Of a stretch of DNA of 64,000 nt, positions 1 through 16,075 are shown piece by piece; within the stretch, counting starts at the first letter, position 1; each line of letters starts with the position of its first letter. Below the pieces are notes generated by a model. The model worked only from the letters and a program-made list of their open reading frames with translations. It was not told the DNA's origin and ran no database searches. Where the stretch lies: assembly GCF_000003815.2 (NCBI RefSeq), contig NC_049980.1:29495818-29559817 (forward strand), in the 5' to 3' direction. The position numbers were made by a program, and so were the translations under genes. Origin of the DNA: Branchiostoma floridae (taxonomy: Eukaryota > Chordata > Leptocardii > Amphioxiformes > Branchiostomatidae).

Positions 1-239
1 CATCCCAACTTATAATAACGTTTTCATCTACACTTACAACGTTCACCAACTTACAACTCCAAATCTGTCTTAAACTGTTAGGGCGTTGAGTTTAACGTTT
101 ACAATTTCAAAAGTATGGAAAACTTGATCTGACTCAGCTCACACTCATAGTCAATGGCTTCAGTATAGGAATGCACGGGCCATTCCAGTGGTGTGGGGGA
201 TTTTTGTCCCAGTAAATAGAAGGGGAGGGGCGGGTTAAG

Positions 240-1085
240 TATCCTCCCCTCCCCTACTCATCCCTGATCAAACAGTACAGGTGCAATAAAACGATCAGAG
301 CGGCAGGGAGCCTTGCCTGTCGTCCTTGTTTGTTTTGGACACGCTTTTGTGTGTAGGCCCGGGTGTGAACTGCACTGGACGGGAAGTACTTTATGGACTT
401 CTCCGTCTCCATACACTGGAATAATAAAAGGTACAATAAACCGATTAAGAAACACTTGACACTCCGGTCTTGTTTGCTTTGGAACTTTCCTACTACTTGA
501 GAGTGGTTGAAGAAGCCATAGCACCGTAACAGTATTGTAAAGAAGCAAGAGGAAACTGGCAAGTGTTTTTTTTTTTTTTTTTTTAATTTCACTGTTTGCT
601 ACGACAAGATCATTATAGTTGTATGTGCGTTTCCTGCTACTTGGGAGTGGTTGAAGAAGCCATAGCACCACACCGTACCAGTATTGTAAAGAATCGAGAG
701 GAAACTGGCAGGTTAGTTTGTTTTTTCAAACTTCACTGTTTTCCTAGGACAAGATCATTACAGATAATGGTTGTGTGTGCCTTTACATTCCAATCAAATG
801 GCTAAGCAGTAGAATTTGTACAAATGACTACAATGTACACTTCTAGATCCCATCAGTCGGCTGTGTGGAGAGGGGGGGGGGGGTGAATTACTTTACTCAT
901 CCTTGCTAAGTAGGCAGTGATCAGTCCAATGCACACATGAGTAGCTGGGAGGAGCAGATTTGTTTGCCCCTCCTCCCCTTCTTGATCAGATTAACGCGAG
1001 AGGTGCAATAAACCGATTTGGTCAGCGGGGGTCTTGCTTGTGTGGTTTGTGTTCGGTTTTCTTTCTCAATACACATGCGTGACAG
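240..1085. repeat. Degenerate dispersed repeat pair flanking the tandem
   Basis: The sequence at about 262-350 (CTGATCA, then GGTGCAATAAAACGAT, GCCTTGCCTGT, TTGTTTG) resembles about 984-1055 (CTTGATCAGATT, GGTGCAATAAACCGATTTGG, GTCTTGCTTGTGT). A third partial copy lies at about 428-482 (GGTACAATAAACCGATT, GGTCTTGTTTGCTTTGG). A run of 12 G sits at about 872-883. The family could be an old mobile element, but no ends or coding part are visible. Confidence 0.6.
487..790. repeat. Two-copy tandem repeat, period about 144 bp
   Basis: The segment with GAGTGGTTGAAGAAGCCATA at about 501-520 recurs at about 645-664. Both copies continue through AGTATTGTAAAGAA, GAGGAAACTGGCA, a T-rich stretch, TTTCACTGTTT and ACAAGATCATTA. 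Copy 1 carries a long T run (about 566-585) that is shorter in copy 2. I see no coding signature, and the frame differs between copies. Confidence 0.85.
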
Positions 1086-1090
1086 CGGGG

Positions 1091-4000
1091 AAACATGGCC
1101 TACTGTTCTGGTCTGCTGACGCCACGGAGTTTCCCAGAACTTTCATGTAAATCAGTGACACCCGAGAGTTTGTTTCTACATTTTTCATTTCTTCCGTCAA
1201 TAGATGACTGGTGTGAGAGAAACTTTTGTAGAGAAGAAACTGCACAAGAGAACTTATAAGCTAATCTTATCAAGGATCCTCGTTGAAGTACGAAAAATGG
1301 TTTGGGGGCCTCTACCCAATTTGGTGGAAAAAAAACAGTACGCACCATTAAACTTCGTCTCATTTGCGCGATGGCAACGCCACAAGATGTTCTCCGTAAA
1401 GGACTGAAAGGGAAAATCAGCGGGGACCAATGTTAACCGTCATCAATAAAAACTTCTCTGAAAAGAACCGACCGTACCACAACGTGGTTCTTTGTGGAGA
1501 ATTGTTCACCTCGTTAAAGCAAAGGCTATACTCGAAAGGCGTTGGTGAAAAAAGATCGCTGTGGGAACTTGTGGAGTCATTAATAAAACTTAAGAAACTG
1601 GCTGTAGTAGTAGGACCATGCGCTGTTGGAGAAATCCGTGGGAACTGCTGTTTGCCTCATTAATCTGCCTATATGCTATAAAAAGATAAGAGAACTGTAG
1701 GGGAGCCCAGCTTGGCGTTTCTGTCCATTCATAGTCCTCTGCTCTCCAGACGGTACTTGCTGGTTTGCTTCATGTGCACAGTACATCATTAGGTCCTGCC
1801 AATTGTCCAAGGCGTGACATTTGTGTAAGAAGAAGACAATTTGTACACGGCTAAACTTACGGTAGGCGCTGAAGCTGAACCGCCCAGAGAGATTGTACAA
1901 GTCTCTGTAATGTACTTAAGTCATATAAATGGGGACCTTCTATCCGGGACGATTTGCTATCATAATTGAAAATGATGTTGTTTTCTTACGTTTTATATAT
2001 ATTTTTTTTTTATTCTTGTACTGCAAGCGTTGCAGCCTACGCGATCTGGAAGTTTTCGTAGTTTGTGAATAGTTCCATACACATAGTATATCTAGCTAGC
2101 TTGGACGCTTAAGAAAGCTTAAATATCCAGAAAAACGCAACAACATTCGATCTTTTTTTTGTTTTAATTTTTCTTGTAAGATTTAATTGATCCTGGTTCG
2201 GCACTGATGTGTGGGAACTTTCTCTATGCAAAACAGCTTCATTCCCAGACTGGAGACCAGCCTGAGACTAGGGGGTGTGGTGGAAACCAGTGTTCCGTTG
2301 TATTATGATAAAATGAAGCGACAGAAAGTAATGAGAAAGGCCCGAGCCAGGCAGTCTGTCTGTTCTGTCCGCCGTTCGGAGCGCGCACTTTCCCGTGGAG
2401 TCGTTACCCGGGTAATACCGCTCGGTACATCCTCTCAAACTTCAACTACAACTTGGGACGAGTCGCGAGAGGAACCACGTGAATGTTTTCCACAGATTTT
2501 ACGAACGTTCGCGGCCAGCTGACATGCCTGTAGTGACGGCAGGCACAAATGCCCATTGTGTCCCATTGAGAAGCGTTCGGCGAGGTCATGCAAATTGCGA
2601 AATCGAATCGCCTGTCTGGCTTTTCAATACGACGAAGTCTCGGTGGCTTCAGAAATAATTTCAACCCTACATTTCCTGGTGTATCAAGGGGAAAAAGGCG
2701 CACTGTGTGCCCGGGGTACTTGTTGCACTGACGGGGCTGTGTGAACGCATTCCATCCGTGTTGAAAAAGTGAAAGTCGGGGGTCAAGGAGAGGTGATACC
2801 AAAACAAGCTTGACCTAAATTCGCGCGACAAAACAACAACAATCACCCTCGCAGTGGGTGTTGCAAAATCGGCCGGTCCGGCCTCTCGAGCAGAGGTTTT
2901 TGTATTGGTCGTCCGGGAGATTCGCCAGCTTAATTTTCTCGTAACTAGCCTTAATACTGGATATTTGTAGTCAAAAACAGAAGACAACATCTCCTATATA
3001 CATTCAGTTTTTGAAAGAAAAAGATATCTCCATTTTTTAAAAATAATTTTCAGGGAAGGGCTTATGCTTTTTTGGAAGGTTGGGGCCCCCAAACTGTGCT
3101 ATATTCCAAACTATGAGGTTGTAACATTCTTTCCTGGGTGCGCAGGCTCTCTTTATATCCCTGGTTCTGGTCGCAGCGCCGGTCAGCCAAATGTATGGCC
3201 GCGGTTGTGCGTAGTGAGTGTATTAAGCTGAATGATACCGGGGTAGGAAGGAAAGGATATGCTGTAGATTATCGACCGGCTTTCCTGCGCGCCGCGGTTA
3301 GCCTTCCGCTGATGAAATATTCACGACCAGAAAACGACGCTGACCAACCAAGAATGTTCCAACACATCCTGCGGTCAGCCGACGTTGAACCTGTAAAATT
3401 TGTCCCCCGCGCCGTCGTTAACCTCTGGCCGGTGGGGTTGTGCCCCCTCCCGCCGGGGGTATTGACTCCGCTGCACGGGGGTTACGCCGCTAAACGTCCC
3501 GGGGATGAAACTATTCAGAAACATTGGCTCAGCGAGCGAGCCAACATGTCTCACAGGCCACTACCCAAGCAGTAAGCTTGCATGTATAGGAGAAACTGTG
3601 GCTATGTTATAGCGCGGACCCTGCCCCTCCCCTCGGGCGATGTGACCTCCCTAACCCGTGGATCACTGGGGTGACGCACGTAACGTGCCAGAGCCCGCGG
3701 GGGACAAGCTCGTCCAGCCTTGTCAAACCTTGTTGACCTGTCTGCCCGGGCATTTCCGCGGTTAGTACGGGCGGCTGACCCCTCTTCCTGTGTGCGTAGT
3801 ATAGTACTAGCAGAGCTGCTACACACACTTTTTCACGCCCTGCACTTGCCACGGTGTTCAGTAATCGCTGCCTGCACGGCGGACCTGCCGATGGCTACCC
3901 GCTAAATGTCTCCTCGGAGAATTCACACAATTAGTTCGATATTGACCCCTAATTGCTATTTGCTGGTCTGGTCGATGGCCTGGCCGGAGAGATCGCAACG

Positions 4001-5436
4001 CCTCAGCACACGTCCTGAGAGGGATAACAAGTACTGAGAAGGAGCCAGAAATGAGTTGTGCATTTTTTCGGCAGAAAATAGCATATAACGTAACGCTGAT
4101 TAAAATCCCTCAGTGTTAAGACTTTTAATAAAGGCATTTTATCTTCAATACGGATGGCATTCTCTGATTAGCAATCCCTTTATAGACCTAAGGGCTGTAG
4201 AAGGATGTAGGTAAAATTCGTGACTGTGAAAGGAGCACTGAGCCTGAGAAATTAACCACGGAGCTGTATGACCGCAGGTGTCAGGGACCAACGAGTACCG
4301 CGCGTTTCAGAGTCGAATCACAACGCCAAAACGCACACCCTAAACTAAAGTCTGCCAACTCGTACGAGAGCTTCCCAAAATTGCGGCTTCCTTGTTATCA
4401 GCTTGTTTGGAAGCTGCAAATCTGTCTACAGGTTGAGGTCAGGGGGTAATTGGAGGTCGCGGTAAATACCGCACACTCTGTTAGACACATAAAGCGCCGG
4501 GCCCGGACTAACACGCCGGTCAATAATTATTACAGGTCGTCGCCTTTTTTGTGTCTGATCATGAGATGATTCGTTAACATCCATAATGACCAATGCACAC
4601 CTATATCTCCCTCCCAGGGCGTTATTAGAGTCCCATCTCCGCAGACTATATTAGGGTTTATTATGAGGTGCATACAGGAGGGGATGATTCGCCGGTGTCC
4701 ATCAAGTCGGCCTCTACAGGATTTAGATAAGAACGCGCCTGGCGAGTCAAGTGTTCATAAAACCTTCCAACCCAGCGGCAACTTTTTCTTCTTCTTCTCC
4801 TTCTTCTCTCCTCCAGTCCTGGCCTAACTTGAATGGTGGAGGGAGAATCATCATGAATTATTCCGCCATTGGACAATATATCAAGCCGCGAACAAGTGGC
4901 CGAACTCAGGAATGCGTGTGATACAACTGCAGTTTGATAAGGTTGTCCCGCACGATTAAACCGAGAATCGCGACAAATACCGCTTTTGTACTTCGCCGGC
5001 CTGTCAGGGTGAAAGGTGTCTCACCTTGTGGGATAAGGGCGCCCCAGTGTTTTATACACAGTGTACTTAAGACAGCCCGGAGATTATTGAAGATGAACCT
5101 GAGCAAGAAAAGCCCTCAAAAATATGTTTTGCTCGATTTGATAGCCCATATATCGCTTAGATACCTCCCTCGGATCTTCCCTGTACTCGCTGATAAGGAA
5201 AAAATATCGCTAAGTCAGGACCCAAGAACATGATTCAAACCCTTTACAGTCGACCCTGGGCTGTCTCCCTGAATGCAGGGTGCACGGAGAGGCAGCCACC
5301 TCCTTAGTGTTGGTATTTAACACTTTTTAGCGGACAAAACCCAGTTTTTGCCACGCGGATTATCAACGCTGTTATTATATCACTCAATGTCGCTCCGACC
5401 GTGACGCTCAATTAGGTGCTTTAAATGTACCAGCGG
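1091..5436. other. Upstream intergenic stretch without a gene
   Basis: No credible exon. It holds the weak 77-bp repeat and a perfect POU octamer ATGCAAAT at 2588-2595. A GC-rich island-like part spans about 3130-3900; a 145-codon open frame there has no recognisable domain and I treat it as chance. The rest shows nothing I can name. Confidence 0.6.
1483..1668. repeat. Weak tandem repeat, period about 77 bp
   Basis: Three degenerate copies share GTGG(G)AACTTGTGGAG-like sequence followed by TCATTAAT or TCGTTAAA, near 1485, 1560 and 1637. Copies 2 and 3 each contain a word matching the RBPJ/Su(H) consensus YGTGGGAAM. Divergence is high, so this is tentative. Confidence 0.4.
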
Positions 5437-5882
5437 TCATCCACTGGGTAGTGTACTACTTCTCTCCCCCCTCATCCACTGGGTAGTGTACTACTTCTCT
5501 CCCCCCCCCCCCCTCCACTGGGTACTACTTCTCTCCCCCCCTCATCCACTGGGTAGCGTACTACTTCTCTCCCCCCTCATCCACTGGGGAGNNNNNNNNN
5601 NNNNNNNNNNNNNNNNNNNNNNNNNNNNNNNNNNNNNNNNNNNNNNNNNNNNNNNNNNNNNNNNNNNNNNNNNNNNNNNNNNNNNNNNNNNTCTTCCCCG
5701 GGGTAGGGTATTTTTTCCCCCCCCCCCCTTCATCCAGGGGGTAATGTATTATTTCCCTCCCCCCTCATCCACGGGGTAATGTACTATTTTTTTCCCCCCT
5801 CATCCCCGGGGTAATGTACTATTTTTTTCCCCCCTCATCCCCTGGGTAATGTATTACTTTTCCCCCCCCCCCCCCCCCTCTG
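5437..5882. repeat. Minisatellite, unit about 35 bp, spanning an assembly gap
   Basis: Tandem copies of a unit built on TCATCCACTGGGTAGTGTAC, followed by TACTTCTCT and a variable C run. Copies left of the gap are nearly identical. Copies right of it are a diverged version (ACGGGGTAATGTACTATTTTTT plus C run). C runs reach 13 at 5501-5513 and 17 at 5862-5878. The true array length is unknown because of the gap. Confidence 0.92.
5592..5691. other. Assembly gap, exactly 100 N
   Basis: One hundred N inside the minisatellite. A round 100 is typical of a placeholder for a gap of unknown size, so distances across it are not reliable. Confidence 0.98.
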
Positions 5883-8800
5883 GTTACCGCCCCCTTCCTC
5901 ACCACAAGTGCACGATAGTCATGCAGAAAATTGTGTTCTTTTTCTACACTTGAGCGGCATTACCCCGCTCTTAACTCCGCTGACACGACCCCTCCTGCCT
6001 TCTGGCTTCTCGCTATAGCGGAGGGAGAATCCGAGACAATTCCCTCCGAACCGGGGCCATCAATTTTTACAATGCTCTTATCTCTGATGCATTGCCTCTA
6101 TTATGGCTCGATACCACACGCTAATTTTTCCTCCCCCCATTTTCGCTCTTATCAGCTTCTTAATCCGACATCATTACGAGGAAAGTGTGCCGAGGGAATC
6201 ACGCCGGAGAAATGGACCACAGATAGCTTCTGCCAGAGACGTCAACCACTTTTTTAACCTCCCCAATAGCAATACTCCATGCCAAAATCTACCCTCCAAA
6301 TTGAAATACTACACACAATATACAACGTCTGCTTCAAATATGTTTTCCCTGACCAGTACTACCTTTTCAGTGGTTTTTGTTCATTGAAAAAAGGCTTGCT
6401 ACCTGACAAGAACAGGTCAGAGTTGTTCCTATACAAGCTGTGAAGGTTAAGTGAGACGGGTCAATAATTTGACCACGTCTTCCAAGACAGCGATATGTTC
6501 ACCTCTACTAGTATTTTTCCCTGCACATTGTTCAAAACATTGTCCAAAATTTCCCCATTACATTACAAGTTTGTGATAGGGACGTTCCTTGCCCAGGTAA
6601 TGTGGGGTAGGTGGCTGTAGAATTAGTGCGGGGTATGGTGGACAAATTAAACTATTAGCCGCATTATGTGGTAGCGGACCTGGCTATTACGTTGGGCATA
6701 GTTCCGCACCGGTATGTGACAAGCGGGAACCGCGCTATAAACGGTGGGCTACGCTCCGGCCGCCGGAAATAGACCTTCTCTATTATCGCCTTTGCACTTC
6801 CCTAATACAAATTGAATTCGGAGGAATTGACCCAGTGCGCCCCCTTGCCAAGCCGCGGACGCTTGGACACTTTTACAAGCCGGGTTGGAAGGCCGTGTAA
6901 ACGTTGTTAACATCGGGCAGGGGCCAGTGCATAAAGCGGGGATGTAACCGCAGTGTGGCCTATTAACAGGTCTTTCCGTCGCCCTGCATTAGCACTGGGG
7001 CACGCGCCAAAACCTGATAAAGAAAAAATAAAACAACATAAAATAAAATAAAACAGTTAAAGGAATGCAGTTCCAGTGAGCGACCGCCGTCATATTTTTC
7101 GTCCCAATTTTTCGCATGGAGGACTCGACAGTCCTTTGTTAATCTGACCAGTTTTCGACCACTTTTTTACGGATTATAATCGATATCTGGCACAACTTTA
7201 CAGTGCCGCCAAACAAATGATAACTGCGTTCCGGTGGACTCCCAAATATCTATTCATTCGTGTGGCTTTTATAGTTTGGTAGTCTCACAGCTATAAAGGG
7301 GTCAAATCTCGCGCAATACCTAATAATCGACTTCCTTAAAGATTGTAAAGTTAAACTTTTTGGTTGACATTAATATTGCTGGGCAATATATCTACCCCCC
7401 CCCCCCCCCCTTCATATAAACTCTCACCCATACCGTACATGATGACGGTATAATGGTGGCTCCGGTGATGATAAATTGGACCGAATTTTTGTATTTTGTT
7501 GACCCCCGCTCGTCTTAAAGCACCAAAGTCCACGGCGCCTTCAACCCGGGCAAACAACATGCCTGCAGTGCTAAAGCGCGCCAGCGATAAGCCTCCCCGC
7601 CTACCCCAACCAATTACACATGCCTTAATTTATAACCCCGCCATTGAACATTCCAGCGGTTTAAAGATGCCGTTCACGAGATTTGTTAAAACAGGTGGCC
7701 GAGGGCATCACCTTTTTGGAAACATGGGGATGATTTGGATTAAAGTCAACAAAAAAGGCAGCCGTGGCGGGATGACAAGCATTAGTAAGTAATACAAAGT
7801 GCAGGAAATTTCGTCTCAGGGGCCTAATCATTATAATCAAGTCGGTATTGAAACAATTAAAATGGAATTAGCGGAGCCGCTGAAATTGATGCGCTGTTGC
7901 ACGGAAGGAAAGAGAAAGTTTTCACGGCTGATTCGCTGTCATATGTGTGGGGATTGTCGGCACCGCGGCCACAACGTTTGCGCTGGGTGTCAGGTGGGCG
8001 AACAACTACTCAACGATGGTCCATAAAACTTCAAAGTTTATTTCTCGACGAGGAGTTTACCCAGCATTTTGTGTTATCTAGTTACCGGATCGATTCCGCA
8101 AACACACATAATTGATTAACTGCATGTCAAACAAACAGGTGGGAACCGAGGCAGGCTGCGGAGTCGCCTGGATCTGAAACAACGCCGCCACCGCCCGGGC
8201 ACCTAAAGCTTGGTGCTGTCACGTCGCCGGGTTGTGGCATCACGCAAAGGTTACCGCATATGTAGATGTCACCCGCCGCGCGTGTATACGCGTCTGCGTC
8301 CCATCTCTAACGTATTGAGATTTTTTTTCGTGGTGGTTACGTCGCCGGTATGATGCATGCGGGGCAAGCGGCGGCGAGGTCGCCTGATTAATATCCGCGC
8401 GTTTGATGCGTGTTTGCGGAAGATCAAATTTACTTTATTGCCCGTTGTTTTGACCTAACCTTTGCGGAGAGGTTGCGACACGCAGCCGCGGTGTCACCGG
8501 CGGAGCAGGGAGGTCTAGTTCAGGGCTTGGCCTCGCTCTGTTGTTGTCCCCCAACAACTTGGCTCGGGAAAATGGAAGTTAAAACGCGGGAGATAACGCT
8601 TTAATGTTACTGGTGTTTAAATGACAGTGGAATAAACCTCGGTACTACAGGACAGGGCTACGTAGAAGCGTCGATATCTAGTAGACTGGAACTAAATCTG
8701 CTCTGTAAAAAAAAAACGTCGCTGGTGAGAAGCCCCCAGGGCGAACAGTCAAAACAGGGGCACTGTCTAAGGATTTATCGGCCTACAAGGTTCAGGCTTG

Positions 8801-9780
8801 TTTATAAAGGCCGGGGTGGTAGGGGCAAGTTGCTCACGAATGCCCTCAACAGCCGATAATGGAGAATGTCACCTCCTAAGAGGATAAAAAATCTGACCTT
8901 GGCTCTGCTTTAATACTCAGCATGTTCCATGCTGACCCCTTCGCGGCCCCTGTAAGGCTTCCAATTGACACGTACAGGTCCTTCAGAACAATGCTGTCTG
9001 CTCGGGCAAATGCGCTTTTTGTGAACACGGATAATCTGCGCTCGGACTCCCACAGCAACGCTTTGTTTCGCTGTATGTGCGTATGACTCGGGCCAGGCTG
9101 CGACGGGGGAAGCTTGCGATAATACAGAAGCACGGGAAGAAGTTTCCCGTGCGGAGGCGGGGTGTGTACGGGCTTTCCCACAGGACCGTCGCGAGCACTG
9201 ACTTAACTCTTTGGCCTTGGTCGGGGTGAGAGCTAATTTGTAGGATTTAGAGACAGAATCCCCACCGCAACACCTTACTGTACATTGCTGTGTGTTCAAC
9301 AGAGGTCAGCCGCTTGACTCGTGTGGTTTCTGACTCAAAAAGAGCTCACATTTGCGGTGCCGGTGAGCCTCGGGTCCCCAGTGGGCCTTTCTCACGGAAA
9401 GGGACGCTGACAGGGCCACGGGGCTCCGCGCGCTTTCACTTTTTCGGAGGGGGTGCGCGCGGCTAGCGAAACATCCCAAGTAGCTGCCAAATCTTCAATT
9501 GATCATTTGAAACCGAAAGGTTATAATGTCACCGCCCCCTGTTGAAAATATTGTACAGTGCGACCTTTGTTTAAAGAACTCTTTGCACCATCAATCTTGT
9601 AAGTGTCTGGCATTTGCCCTAAAACAAAAAGTTATATATACGCAGTATTTTGCATGTCAATGCCGGTGGATTTTGACAGTCCCCTCACGTCTCGGGTTGG
9701 AGGTGGCCATTGTTTGGTGCGTGAGATAGAGTTTAAATACGAACCAGGCTTCGGGAAAGGCTTCGCTGGGGCAGAGATTT
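5883..9780. other. Upstream intergenic stretch without a gene
   Basis: No credible coding exon. It contains a 16-C run at 7395-7410. The part from about 7480 to 8620 is compositionally complex, with little simple repeat, and includes TGACCTAACCTTTGC at 8451-8465; the reverse complement carries a TTAGGTCA monomer site of the ROR type. This part is the better regulatory candidate here; otherwise nothing can be named. Confidence 0.5.
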
Positions 9781-10939
9781 AATTATTTTCGGCGGATTCC
9801 GACAGTGTAGGCGCTGAGAGCCAGAGCTCAAGCCAGACGTAAACGCGCGCGCGGCCGCGGCACCGTTCACGCCGGCGTGCGACGTGGTTTATGGTTTTAT
9901 GGTGAACCGGGGCTCGTGGCCGGCGCACACACGCCCCCTTGAGAAGGTGGGAGGAGCTAGACAGAGGGGGGCGGATCCGGGTGGAAACTTCGCACTCGCG
10001 CCTCCCCAAAACCCCTCTCGGGTCGGCCTCTTGGTCCCAGACTGGAGGAGGGTAGAATTTCAGTCAGATCCCTTTCAGAGTGTGGAACTATTCTGCCCGG
10101 CGAGTAAGCCGAGAATGATGAATCGCTCACTATTTACTCGCCATAATAGAGGGACCCCATCTGGATAAAAATAGTGGCCTGGGCTGAGGGTTACGGAGCA
10201 CAGGCTGTTCGCCAGGCCGCGGCTCCGGCCGACACTTGCGTGCCGATACCGGGCGCAAGGATCGGCGGCTGCGGTCGGAAGGCAAAGGCAAGCCCCGCAA
10301 AATTGTATGGGTCAAGGAAGTGGCCGGAGCAACAAGGGGTCAGACCCTGCTATCGATTACACAGTCGTTTATAATTTATTGTTTGTGTAACTTATTGTTG
10401 GTGGGCCTCCCATTTTTCACACCTTGGAGTCACTCCGTCCGCGGTCGTTATAAACAATATTTACCGCCTTGATTGGCCTCCTTAACCACATGACCCGAAC
10501 AAAGTGGATTTCCTATGTAAACATTCAGCGCAGGGATATATTGACAATATGTCCGAGATAATAAACGGCACTGCCAGCCAATGGGATCAGCGAGGGCTGC
10601 GCGGCGTGACAGGCCCCCTTTACCCCCGGGCTATGACCAGTCGCCTTTAATTATCAGTTACTAATAGTCTCCTTGAACCCCCCTGACATGTCACTCCATA
10701 TATGGTAGTAATTGTCATAGAAACCCGACAGTTTCAACACGAGTGTCAAAGTTCAGTATATACAGACATACAAGCACATCCTCTCATCAAAAAATTACTC
10801 CGCTGTCCGCAAAAGCGTTCAATTATTTTCTCCGCATTTCTCATTGGACTTCTCTTCATGAGAGGGGTGCTGTAGCGCCAAATTTTGGTCTCCTACACGT
10901 AAGTAGCCGACGGTGGGCGTTCTGCAATTTTGAGAATTT
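9781..10939 (+). promoter_or_regulatory. NR2F proximal upstream region, candidate regulatory DNA
   Basis: This is complex, repeat-poor DNA with no credible coding frame. It has three CCAAT-type (NF-Y) words: CCAAT at 10578-10582, and ATTGG at 10472-10476 and 10843-10847. A forkhead-like TAAACAATATTT lies at about 10451-10462 and a TTTAATTA homeodomain-type word at about 10646-10653. The section around 9840-10310 is strongly GC-rich. Position next to the gene is the main reason for the call; individual words could be chance. Confidence 0.4.
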
Positions 10940-11085
10940 TCCGGGTATTTTTTGGCGCCCTTTCACGTATTACGTTGCGATCTGACTAATCTTTTAACCC
11001 CTGCCTTCTCTCTCCATTCGCCTCTCCGCCACCGCGACCGCCGGGCCGTAGCGGGTCGCAGTTCAGTGTACCCCGCCGCTGTAAT
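10940..11085 (+). promoter_or_regulatory. Probable NR2F core promoter / 5'UTR region
   Basis: The 100 bp before the start codon are GC-rich and contain no TATA box. A perfect E2F-type word TTTGGCGC lies at 10951-10958. The transcription start cannot be fixed from sequence, and the true 5'UTR may begin further upstream or include a non-coding exon. Confidence 0.45.
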
Positions 11086-15328
<4,243 letters not shown>

Positions 15329-16075
15329 GTGACTTATTGAAACACAGTCCTGCGCACATAGCGTCGAACGGACATCTTCCTGAACACACACTTCAGATGG
15401 ATTTGCAAGGACTCTAAACCGACGAAGTCACCGTAGTAGATAAACGACTTGCTCTGAGCACAGCGTTAGTCCTGTACTACTCTACTCCTTTTGTAAAAAG
15501 GATCAAAAAAGAAAAGTGTTATTTTCTCTGTTTTTCTTTTGTTTCGGATTTTATTGATACCACATGAAATGTTCACCTTTGAAAAAGCTAAGCCTTTGTC
15601 AATTGGTAAACTTATAACAGACTAGGGGAATTTTAACAATTTCGACAAAATGCCGAATTATGTGTCTATGTATCTTGCTGTTTTATATACATGGTTCCAA
15701 ACCAAACGTTAAGTGATTTACTAATAATAATTTTGATATAACCTTGCTCTAAGTGTATGCTATCTTGCGTATGTAAAAACTTGTAAAGGAAATTTTTTGA
15801 AGGAAAAGAAATACGGACGGAAAGAAGCTCAAAGCTTTGTGGAAATCTGAATGTTGTCCTGGAATCATAATTTTAAAAATACAATCATGATATACATATA
15901 CAAGGGTAATATAATTGAAGTATCGATGTTTAAAGGCGCTCACTGTGGGCGAGATATCATGGTGTTTGATCTTGATCTTGTGTTGCTTCTGTTATATATG
16001 TTACTAAGGCTTTAATTTAGCAAGGTGTCCAAGACACCGCCTTTGCTTCATTAAAATATGTAGAAAAATGAACAC
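15329..16075 (+). other. Probable NR2F 3'UTR
   Basis: AT-rich sequence directly follows the stop codon, with T-rich and A-rich tracts and no open frame of note. The first hexamer resembling a polyadenylation signal that I noticed is ATTAAA at 16050-16055; I saw no canonical AATAAA between the stop and that point. The end of the UTR is therefore uncertain. Confidence 0.5.
16050..16055 (+). terminator. Candidate polyadenylation signal ATTAAA
   Basis: This is the common ATTAAA variant, about 720 bp after the NR2F stop codon, followed by T/G-containing sequence. The call rests only on the hexamer and its position. Confidence 0.3.

Noticed and set aside
3138-3575. 145-codon plus-strand open frame in a GC-rich part
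   Set aside because: No recognisable family, no splice context; GC-rich DNA has few stops.
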